Source: Apostichopus japonicus (taxonomy: Eukaryota; Echinodermata; Holothuroidea; Aspidochirotida; Stichopodidae). From it: DNA of 64,000 bases. Under the pieces are notes generated by a model. It was not told the origin of the DNA and did no database searches. It worked only from the letters and a program-made list of their open reading frames with translations. The position numbers and the translations under genes were made by a program. Positions 40,401-52,400 of this stretch are shown here, one piece after another. The stretch covers positions 945,001 through 1,009,000 of the forward strand of contig NC_092575.1 in assembly GCF_037975245.1 (NCBI RefSeq). Reading direction: 5' to 3'. Position 1 is the first letter of the stretch, and the number at the start of each line of letters is the position of its first letter.

Positions 40401-43400
40401 ATGATCCTATTTAGCACGAATCCGATACCAATTGGATATGATATTAGTTGAAAGTTGAAATCACCAAAGAAGACGTGAGATTAGTGTCAGAATGAAATTG
40501 CAGGCAAACATTCCCTTTTTCTGCTCACGAAATGTAAATGTTGACTTCAAAGACGACTCTCAGGCGAGACTATGGGTTATGTAAGTCTCATTTCAAGCGT
40601 TCCATGGATCCACAAGGGTCTCACCTACCATCATTTTTGCAACAAGTAAAAACAATACGCTTTTACGTTCTCTTCCTAAATCTCGGTGATCAATTGTGTT
40701 GGTAACATAAACATGTAATGCTTCTTCTGTCGACACAGCATTGGTGTTGTCTTTACTTTTCTATTTTTAAGCAACAAATGTATTTACGATGCCAGCATAT
40801 GAACTTGTTTAGAACTTAAACACATACTTCTTTATCAAAAATAAAATGTGTTTAATCAATCACAAAATACGAAGTTACAGGCATTGAATCGTCTTGTAAT
40901 CACCGTCCTCGTTTCATTTCTCTCTTAACAGACGTACCGATCGCTGATCAAACACCTCAGGCCATCATAAGAGGAGCTAATGTGAATATGAGATTTACAG
41001 ACACTGATCCATACGACGCCATAGTTGATACCACTGTTGTCTTCAATGTTGGTTTCAGCAGCTACTCCGACTCCATAAGGGGTGGAACGCCTCTCTGGGT
41101 TCTGAGACTCTTTGCTAGTCAATACGAAAATGGCACGGGAAACCAAAGAGAACTGTCAGCGCAATTGCTAAACAATGATCAGATGTCATATGGCGTTACT
41201 CCTGGAGGACAGTTCCAACTTTCGGGTGGAGAAAGGTAATAATTAAACAGCTTCCTAACACATCTATACATGGTATTTAACTTTACTGGGTGAATGTCAT
41301 TCCGTTTATTCAATGTAACTTTCGTATGCAATTACACGAGTTATCAAGAAGTAGTATAAACAATTTCGAACCAAATTTATTTCGCCTGTTTCTCACAGCA
41401 TCGATTTCACTGAGATGGGTCTGGGATCTGACTTTCCTTACATCTGTGCCTCATTAGAGAAGAACCCTGATGCGGACATGGAACTCGTTTTGGGGGAAGA
41501 TGATACTGTCACGGGATGCCAGGCTCTACCAAGATGTAAGTATGAGTCATCCATCTTTTCCACGTTTAGTCCTTGTACATTTTGGCATGAAGGACGTGGC
41601 CACTTCTCAGCGTTAATTTTATATGCGTAGATTGTATTTGACTTTAATTAGTAAACTAATTAAGGAATCCACAAAGCTAGTTCTTCCTAAATGAAATTCT
41701 TAGTTCGGATGGAAAAACAATTAAGGTCAATTTACATCAGTGAAAAAAAAAAACCATTGATGAAAATATGAATTCACAACGTTGCTTCATGTTTACGTGA
41801 TTGACTTCACTGCTTTCAACATTGAATATTGCCAAAGAACTGAAATGAGAGCGTGAACATGACGATGTCAGAATTAAATAATGAATCTTGTTTCAACATT
41901 TCGAATGTTGTAACTATTATAATCCGACCGGAAAGTTTGGTACTTTAACTTTATTTTTCTTTCATATTTTCAGTTCAACAACGACCACGTCCTGATGTTG
42001 GTAAGTAACATTTTTCCTTCAACACCACAAGGTTCCATCTCAATTGATAAGACGTGAAATTTGAGATATGTCCTTCAGAGACCATCCTGCAGCTCCGGCT
42101 ACAATAGGCCAATAAAATGCAATAAACACAGGAATGTCATCGGTCTGCAAGGTTCTTTGCTTTCATGTCTTTTCTTCCATTAACCTCGTCAACAATTCAT
42201 AGTAATAACACGCAAATCGAATGTTCTCCTCTCACGTGCTCGTAATCAATTGTGTTACTTTGTAAGGAGTACTATGTTTTACACATATTCGAGAGTCGAT
42301 GCCGAAGCTAACTAGTAAAGAACAAGCAATTATTTCGTTTCTAGATGTCTTTTTTAAACTATTTGTCTCAACTACCCAGAATACTGTAGTTACACGTCTC
42401 GCAAGATAACTTCCAAATTCCTTCCTCATGTTCCAGTGATCGCTGAACAGAGCCCCCAAGCCATCGTTAGAGGTGCCAATGTTAACATACGATTTACAGA
42501 CATAGATCCGTACGACGCCATGGTCGATACCAGTGTTGTATACAATGTCATTTTCAGCAACGTCTCGGACGCCATAGAAGGCGGAACGCCTCTGTGGATG
42601 CTGAGACTCTTTGCCAGTCAAAACGAAGACGGCACAGGGAAGCATAAGGAACTTTTAGAGCAGTTGCTAGACAATGATCAGATGTCACATGGCGTTACTC
42701 CTGGCGGTCAATTACAATTGAGAAGTTACGAAAGGTAATTTGTTTAGTGCAGGTTTCTGACAAATATTGATGTGCTTTAAGCAATTTCGGTTCCTTTTTT
42801 TTCAAAGCAAGTATTTGGAATATAAATTGAGTAAATTCAATTCTACATTCTTCACAGCATCGTTTTTACTGATATTGGTCCGGATTCGGAGTTTCCTTAC
42901 ATCTGTGCGTCATTGGAGAAGAACCCTGATGCATATATGGAAATTAATTTCGCGGACGCTAGTGCTGTTACAGGATGCGAAGCATTACCAAGATGTATGT
43001 ATGCTGTACAGTTTGTCCACGTTATGCTTTGAAAATTATTTAAAGCTTCTTTAAACTTTCTAATGCGCACTTTCTCAGCTGTGCATTCAAGAAAATGAAT
43101 GTGTAATCCATGACAATTGATACCGTATCTGAGAACGAATTGATCATCGATTTCTGGTTAACTCGATTCCAAAACAATGAGGTGTATCATTAAACAAACG
43201 TACCTCTGCATATATCTTTTTCGTTCAGTAAATAAATATACATATCACTTCGATCGAATTCTTATAAAAATAATGAAAGATAATTCTAAATAAGAACTAT
43301 CAAAGTGTTTCAATAATAATTTGCAAGGATTATGTACCATTGAATCAGACCGAATTGTTTCTGATAAAGAAATATATTTCTGTTTCGTTTCTTCTCAGTT

Positions 43401-46400
43401 TCACATCAAGCACGTCCAGTTGATGGTAAATAGCAACTTTGACCTTCTATGCTCACTTTGTTATTAACTTGATGCTTAATTACCTTTGCAACTCGTTTGG
43501 CAACCATATTATACTTTTGTTTCGAATTATTCAAATATTTGTATCAAGTTTGTTATATCATAATCCAGATATGAAATTACATGAGATGGACACTGATGGT
43601 ATATTGACCTTTTTAACCTTTACTAGCTATGTATGATTTCATGCAAAATTTAAGTACTTTCGTTCTGCCTGATATAGAGTTTAACATAACATCAACAACA
43701 ACAATAATACTAATAACGTTTAACACAAAACGCCAAGGCTGACAATTGCTTCTATCCTTTTTCTTCTGTTTTTTTAATCATACAGGTCTTCCTTTGAGTC
43801 AGCAAGTTCATCTGGTGCAACATAACACAAGAATCAGTACATCCCGTGCTGATCCTTCGAGCAACGTGATGGTTGCAACAGTGCAATATCTTCTGAGGTT
43901 TCCGCCATCTACATACATCTTCGCGGGGGATAATCCTCTTTGGCTACTGGAACTTTTTGCAAGTCAAAATGATGATGGAACGGGCTCAAAGAAATTGATC
44001 TCTCCCCAGCTTTTAGACCATGAACAAATGTACGAAGCCGTTCAGCCACGAGATGTGATAAGTTTCACAGCAAGTGAAAGGTAAAGGTGTTTGTACTATT
44101 CCAGTGTCAAACCTTGTCCAGTGCTTGATATACTGTATGTGCCATAGACCACTACTGTTGGGGAAGACGGGAGGTGGAGGGGGAGGGGGCAATATAGGGT
44201 GGTCAGTGTGTGAAAGGAAAAGGGATAACTTTTGTTCTCATTGATCATGTATTTTATTTATAATTCTTTGTTGCATGAAAAGTTATTTTCTATTTGGGCG
44301 GAGTTTATTTCTTGTCAGACAAAAGGTAACAAGTTAGTTAGTCTAACTCTCCTAAGTATTTTGAAAAGTGTCGTAGCTGCATACATATAAAAGGTGAAGG
44401 TCGATAGATGCGGACATTAGAAGTCCCTCTCTCCGGATCCATTGTATCTTTCCGCTTAAAATTTATGATAGTATTTCAGAATTGTTATCAAACAGTTGTT
44501 AATGACTAAAACTCCAAAGCAAAATTGTCTAGAACGCCTCGTGTGTCACAATTAATATAACCATGCATGCGGCATTGCAATTACAAATTTCGTTAATCCT
44601 CTTTGCACCAAAGCTTTGAAGCAGATGAAATTGGAGCTGGTACGGATCTGCCTTACATCTGTTCCTCACTTAACTCTCATCCTCTAGCAAATTTCGAATT
44701 GATCAATGGAGAAGACAATTTCATAACAACATGCGAAGAATTGCTCTTGCGTAAGTCTTTACATGCTAACATCACACAGAAAATGTATAAAGTATCAAGT
44801 CAAAACACACGTAAGACAGAGAGACAGCTCATTATTGCTCTTAATTTTTTTTAAGTAGCTTAACTGTTCTGTATTAGCTATTAGAATTAGCTGAATAAAC
44901 CGAGATCGGTATTGCACTGAAGGAGAAAACAAAATTAGACCATGAATCGGATGGTAGTTACAATGATTTCACTCTAGGTGTTACAGCTTCAAGCAGCACC
45001 AATTACATGCCTAATTGATATGGTCTTCGCCCCAAAAATGTAACCGCTATGAAAGTATTATTCAAGCAATATATGCAAAACAATCTTAGCAACGTAGGCC
45101 CATTTTTGTACTTTCTACCACTAATATCGCAACCGAAGCAACACAAGTTGTTTTCTAAAGAGTAGGCACATTGTTACGTAATTTCATCCCATTTATGGTA
45201 AATTTAACAAATATTCTTATTTTGTAGCTCACTCGCTCAGCCAAGAGGAAGAACAACATGCAGAAGGTATTGAATCTTTGTTGTATTGTTCATAAAGAGC
45301 CAACGATTGATTGATATATGTATATTCTACGATATCCGATTGAAGTGAACTTTGTCTCATGTTAGAGATACATGTAACTGTATATGTTCCTCCCAGAAAC
45401 AGAGCCTGCACCCCCAGTATTGTAAAAAGAAAAAACACAAAGTTGCCTCTTCTCTTCATAAATATGAAGTGCCCATTTGATAAAAAAGTGCCCTTTTGTA
45501 GAAATAATTACAACATAACAGTAATTTAAAGTGTCCTGTGGTTGAAAAATTACGAAAAATTGTAATTAAAAAGTTCACTTCGGTTGAGAAACACTCAAAT
45601 ACTCGAATTAGCGAATGGTAAGCGGAATTAGCAGCCTCCAAATCAAAGTCATAAGTGTCAATGCTCCTCGGAGTTTGTGCCCCTTCCCCAGGATCAACCC
45701 TCTTCGGCAATCGCCGCAAGGGAGGAAAAGAAAAATTAGCTTACAGTATTTGCCCATGAACACGTGACTCGATTTACGAACACAAGATATTACTCTCACA
45801 TTGATACAACAGCATCCAAGACTGCCGCATGCCGTATATGGGGTGATCCTCATCTGAAATCATTCGATGGCTATGGACATTCTTTTCAAAACGTTGGCGA
45901 ATATGTCGCCGTGCAAACTTGTAAAGATGACGAGCGAACGGTTCCGACGTTTCAGTTGTCATTCGAAACATTCCGAAGGCGTCCATCAATACCAGTGTCA
46001 TATATTCGAGAGTACACACTGAAATACAACGGCGAAGTTTACGCATTAACTCACCCGAGTAAGGTTTCCGTAAATGGCGTGACAGTAACCTTACCCTTCA
46101 CAGATCACAACGGCGTCAGGGTACATTATGCTGCACCCCATCAGGTAAACATTCTTGTACCCCATCAGGTGCCGGCATTAATTCTATTTAATGCCCGTAT
46201 TAACTATATTTAATGCCGGTATTAATTCTATTTAATACCGGTATATAACAAGCTCAAAATTCGCTAATGTGAATGGCCTATTTAATGCCGGTATTAATAC
46301 TATTAAATACCGGTATATATATACCATTTAATGTCGGCATATATTCATTTTCATGTTTTGATACCGGCATATAATTTATTTATTGCGGGCACATAATGTA

Positions 46401-49400
46401 TTTATGAAGGATATAAATGCTTTTTATGTCCGTATATATTAAAATTAATACCGTTCTTTAATTTGTTGAATACTGGCATATGAAGCTGCATGGTGATTGG
46501 CTGATAACTAATGTCGGTATTAAAAAGAATTAATACCGGTAATAATTTTAATTCATACGGACATTAAATCGCTAATTATTTCCCGTATGGCCTACCATAA
46601 ACGGTTACTGCAGTAAGATTCGATGGATGTCGTTTGACGTAGCCTGTATATGTTGCGGGTTTCCATAGATGTCATCGGTAGCTATGACGTAACAACCAAT
46701 AAGGTCAAATCAAGCTCTTCCAGGCTCGAAAGCTATATTTATGGGTCATCTTGAAGGATTTTTTAGGGTCTTATAGTTTCTAAAAATCCATGTTTTATTA
46801 ACGCTTTAGATCCTTACCACCGATTTTGGTTTAGTCATCCGTCTGGACAATCTACACAACAGTGACGTAACGCTTACAGATATATTTATGGGCAAAGTAT
46901 GCGGACTCTGTGGAAACTATGACATGGTTAGAGGGAATGAATGTCATTACAGGAACGGAACACAGGTGAGGTATTAATCAGCTATGCAAAGGTTTAACTA
47001 TGGGTATAGTCTCTATGTTAGCTCCTACAAGAATTCAATCATCTGAAGAGTTTGTGCTCATAATTTCCATGTTAGTAAACAGTCTCTAAGATATCACCTC
47101 CCCCCCCCCCTCCGTCCCCTCCCCGAAGAGTAACGGATATGTAAAAATTAGATACTCGATAACAACCTTGTCTTTGTTATGTAATTAAAAAACATATTCA
47201 TGGAAGGAGTAAAGTTAACACAAAAGCATGTTGGAAATACAGATTCGAGAATATAAGTAGATCAGGTAAGGTTTGAAGCTGCTGTTTATTTATTTGTTTG
47301 TTGTCGTGGTGTTTTTGCCCTTCATGAGGTCTCTAACTGACTACGTACAGAAAGGTGTTAAGGGAGCACTCCCATTCCCATTTGTTGTTGTAACTGTTGT
47401 TGTTATTGTTGTTATTTAACATCTGTTCTCGAATAGAATGAACTCTACGCTCTAAAAACCATTCAAATGTGATTCCATGAAATGCGTGCAAGAGGGCAAG
47501 GGAATTTAGGCGTCAGCGTAACATATATGTTGGTATTACAATATTAAGGTCCATAATATCAAATTAAAAAGTTTGGTTTATTGCTTGAACAGATGCAGCG
47601 TCGAAATGAAGAATGTAAACAAGTTTTCGTCAACGAATGGACTGATGAAACTCCAGACCTCCCTTACCCAGAGCACATTAAAGATTTTAGACCATGTGGA
47701 GAAGGTTCTACCCTGTATGATGAGGCTACTACACACTGTGGCATATTAAACGATCCCACAGGTACAAACATCACATGTATAGCGCTGTTGTTGTTGTTGT
47801 ATGAATTACACATGTTTTATGTACAGTTAATAATATTGCGTAGTGTTGTCGAGTTGCATATTATGTATCATTTTGTACAGTCTATACATCCTATGCTCGA
47901 CTGGTTAACACCTCAGCACCAGCAATAAACATGTTCCCAATTTACACGTTATGTCATCAAGTCTGGTATATCCTTAAACTCCCAACTACTACTCTCGTAA
48001 TACGACCATGCCCCCTGCCTTTACATCAATAACGTGAATGTATCACCATAAATATATTTTCATCATAAGTTGACAAGCATAGGCCTATATTTAAATATAT
48101 TAAAGCTCACAAATTGTAAATGTGCATGGTTATTATCTTAATTTATCAACAAAATTGTGGTATTTACCAGCTTTCTAGCTTAACCATATGTTTGCACTTT
48201 AACTCATACAGTAAGATATATTTCAAAACTATTGTGGATTCCACAGGTCCTCTTGCAAGTTGCCATCCATACGTAAGCCCAGATATATACTACAACAACT
48301 GCGTGTTTGATTTATGCCAGCTTCTTCCTTCGGCATCATTCTTGTGTGGTAGTGTGGAAGCCTATCTTTACGAATGTGTACAGGTTGCTGGTGAGAATGT
48401 ACAAGTTGGAGATTGGAGAAATTCTACACAACAATGTGGTAAGTCTACCGATATGCAATAAGGCGCATGTGTACTTAATGTACGAATAGAGGTACAGATA
48501 CAATCAATACTTGGAAACGGGCACGCGCACTGCGAATATCCGGATATGATACAGGTTACACCACACGTGTCATATCGCAACGAGAATTATCCTTCAATTG
48601 GACTAATAAACCGCTTTTCATTTGTGTCTATGCTTCATATACGTTTTGTCACGTGAATTAATTCCTATACTCATCTTTGGTCAGTTGAACACCTCCACAT
48701 AATGAAAAGTTATTACAATATTACTTGTATGTTACTCATGGCCCCCGTAATGCCTCCGAGACCCTGATCTGTGCCGCCTCCTCCCCCTCCCCCCCCCCTC
48801 CCTCCCCCAACACGTCAACTATCTCTCATCATATCTATACTTAAATGCTATCATACAAACACACATTTCAGATCTTCTCAACTTTATCACAACAGAACCA
48901 CAGTGTTCAGAGAACATGGTTTTCGAGAGCCGCGGGAGTGCCTGTCCTCCTACCTGTGCAGATCCAGAGGGTGTTCGAGAAGACTGTCCCTTCTCCTTTC
49001 TCGAGACTTGTGAATGTGCTGAGGGTATGGTATTAGATGGTACTGAATGCGTACCTGTGGAATCCTGTGGGTGTAAAATGGACAATGGGGTATATATTTC
49101 GGTAAGCCATTTTCTTAAGTTCTCTTTTCATTCTTCGTGTGGAATAAAGACCCATAAATCAACGATGCCATTTCAGCCGTATGTTTATTAAAGTAGAATC
49201 TCTCTATCAGTGACTATTAGCCCGAAAACCCTAAAGGAACGACAACACATGTCTTGCTACCTTGGATGTTTAGGTAACTTTGTGCCGTATACGTTACATG
49301 TAGATATGTCAATATGTGAAGATAGTGTTATTTACCATTTATCCAAACAGATCATTTTTCCGCTTCCTAAACTCTTCTGTAATTTCCGACACGTACCAGG

Positions 49401-52400
49401 TACCGAAAACATTCGACGCGGTCTCGCTGCCACCCCCCCCCCCTAAAAAAATTGTCCAAATAAGGATATACAACATACCGTCGTGCACACATAACACAGT
49501 GATAGAATTAGGCCGCTTACATCATTACTTACATTACACTTCAGACAGGCTTGCCGAGAGGGGGAGGTAACAGCCCCTGGGTCCGTGTTAATTAGGGGAC
49601 CGGAGACATGCGGGATTGACGTTAATGTATTCTCATACCTCTGTGAATGTACCATATGGGTTTATAGGATGACATACATGTCTCTCGAAATACTTTCTGT
49701 ATGTTAGCAACTCTTTTTATTCTCGTTCTCTTAAATAAAGGTTGGAGAAGAGTTTATGTCCTCCAATTGTTCGGAGTTATGTACGTGTGGTGAAGTATCT
49801 GGTTTAGTTTGCATATATCCTGTGACGTGTGCTGACAATGCCATGTGTGGCGTAAAAGGAGGACAACGAGACTGTTACTGCCAAAAAGGTTACGTGGGTA
49901 ATGGAAGATACCAGTGTATGGATCAAGGTATATACACTTTCTCATTATAAGGTGGTAGGGAACAGGATTCCATACTCAACGGGGCAGAATCATATTCTGC
50001 TTGCAAATTTGGAGGAGCCAGTCCATCCTTCAGTTTTACCTTGTGTGGGAAACAAACGTATATGAACACCCCTCCCTTCTCCCCAAATAGAATCCCAGTT
50101 TACCTATTTATAATTCTTTTCGGTTCTATAGGGTTTTAATCCCCTACCCCGACAGAATTTACCCCCCCCCCCTCCGAATGAGGTGGAACAACCCTCTCGG
50201 CTAACTTTTGAAGATTACCTGTTTACGTCATAGGTGGTAACTGTTTATTCGTTTGAGATATCAACATCCAATAAGTCATCCAGTTTTTATTTGAGATATG
50301 TTTATTTAGTTATTTTTATTTTATTTTATTCATTTTTTGGAGTAGAATACAAAACTTGCAGGATTTATGGCGACCCCCATTTCCTGACGTTCGATGATGT
50401 CTTCTACTCGTTCCAGGGGGGTTGTGTATATACAGCTGTTCATACGTGTAGACCTCTATCCAGAGGTGCGCCTCCCTTCCGAATCGTTATAAAGAACGAA
50501 AGATTGATCCCGGAGGAGAAATACACTTACACAACAGTTGTCCAATTGCTGTTTCAAAGTAAGGCCTACCGAATGGCTTATACTGGTCGTGTCACCGTGG
50601 ACGGGATAGTCATGGACAGCCGTTTGCCTTACTCAGACGAGGAAACTGGTATTGAGATATCAAGAAATGAAACGACCTTGGTACGTATCAGAATGGTTCC
50701 CTCGAGGTTATCAAGTTATTCATTTTACATATTGTGGTAGCGTCATCAAAAACTAGTCAGTCGTGCCTCATGCATGGTATAGTGGGATCAGTTATTTCAC
50801 CGAGCATATAGGTAATCAGGAGAATAATGTCTATTACTTACGAAAATACGACATATGTAAGTGACAGTTGGGGCAGGTGTAATGGAGTCGGTGGCATGGT
50901 GCTTATAGAAGTGATATGTTATCTGGTTGAAATGTGGCTCAGTGAATAACAGTATCGGTACATTTCGTATTATATATAGCCAAATCATTTAGACATATAT
51001 TATGGCTGTTACTATTATTACTATTATTGCTGTTGTTATTGTTATTGTTACTGATATTGCTACTGTTAATGTTATGTACTATATTTGGGAGCATATTAAT
51101 CATGTGCTGGATGCTATATGAGCCCTTTTCAGTTTGTACCATATTTGGGGGACATAAAAACGACACACATACAAGTTTATGATGATTAGTTTAACTTCTA
51201 TTGCGCAAACTCAAAAATCACTTTTTCATATTAAGTTACTTATATCTATGAATCTTCTTTGCATTAACAGTACCTTCGAAGTGTCTTTGGATTGGAAGTC
51301 AGCATCAGTAACGACAATGCACTAGCTATTAAACTACCCTCGGCATATTTCGGTAAAGTATGCGGACTATGCGGTAATGCTGACGGAAATGACGAAAACG
51401 ACAAAATGTTGCCAAATGGAACTTTGGTGAGGTTCAAGCTTGTGGGTTATTCACTAGATATTAATTTCATCTTCATAGCTTGTCTGACAATTGTCACTCT
51501 TTTTGGTTTTCAACACTTCCTTTATTGAAAGAAGAACCGTTTGGTAAGATGATACGTTTCGTCTGGTCTGTCTAACGGGACTATATTTCCAGGGGGTGGA
51601 GGAGAGGGGGGGGGCTTTCTCACTCTCCTTTTTATTGGTAATAAATAAATAAATTGGTAAAATAATGATAAATATATTTATAGGCTACTTCGATCATCGG
51701 GCCATATCTCAAATCGCAAATGTTATGCCGTCTGTTGTGATTTTTTATAAAATTATATCAAAACTATAATAGCTGTTTTCATGAAATATGGATAATGAAA
51801 TGGTACTTGTTTTACATATATAGGGCAAGAAACTACCGTTTGCCAACTCATGGGCTTTTGGCCAATGTGTTCCATTGGACGAGCCAATTGAAAACTGTGA
51901 AGATGGGAGTGATGATTATGCAGAGGCTGTAGATTTGTGTAATGAAATCATACGGAAAGATGGTAAGAATTAAAAGTTCTACTTTACAATAACGGAAGTT
52001 AAGTAGGGGCGGAGGAGCCGGGAATAAGATTTAGAATGCATGCCCCCCCCCCCCCCCCACCGAGGCATAGCAATAGGGGTTTCATTGAACCAAGTCCCCA
52101 CTCAAACCTGGAAGTAAACTCTATAGAAACAGAGTACAGTAAATTTTCTATATATATATAAATAAAATATAGTTAATTCTTTTCACACGTTTTCTTTGTG
52201 ATTCAGTGTCTACTAACATTATCCTTTTGTCTATAGGTCCCTTTGCATATTGTCATGACTACCAAAGTCCCCTTCCATTCTTTCACTCCTGTGTCTTCGA
52301 CCTGTGTGGGAACTTGCCTGACACGGAGCTCTTCTGCGCAAGCGCTAATCAGTACGTCCAGGCATGCGCAGATAAAGGAGCAGGAACAGGTCTCGACTGG

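Larger units (their letters stand above)
22396..42000 (+). repeat. Tandem array of twelve ~1.68-kb genomic units with a 3365-bp higher-order repeat
   Basis: Exon A starts are spaced 1698, 1687, 1680, 1675, 1695, 1694, 1675, 1690, 1675, 1690 and 1677 bp. Introns are conserved about as well as exons. Units 7+8 and 9+10 are copies at 3365-bp spacing, and unit 11 continues the register. Units 5 and 6 are a separate near-identical pair. Confidence 0.93.

Noticed and set aside
22401..41146. Recurring 70-73-residue minus-strand reading frame opposite each exon A
   Set aside because: It is the antisense shadow of the conserved plus-strand exon, has no splice or domain support, and repeats only because the exon does.
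22396..42000. CRISPR or prokaryotic repeat array
   Set aside because: Units are ~1.68 kb, contain spliced exons with GT-AG borders, and the whole window is eukaryotic in structure.
22396..42000. Array regarded purely as an assembly artefact
   Set aside because: Most units differ at many exon and intron sites (Y-type versus D-type, linker variants), so real tandem copies exist; only the exact number of 3365-bp blocks remains open.
42232..42645. 137-residue minus-strand frame
   Set aside because: Antisense of module 16 exon A plus intron.
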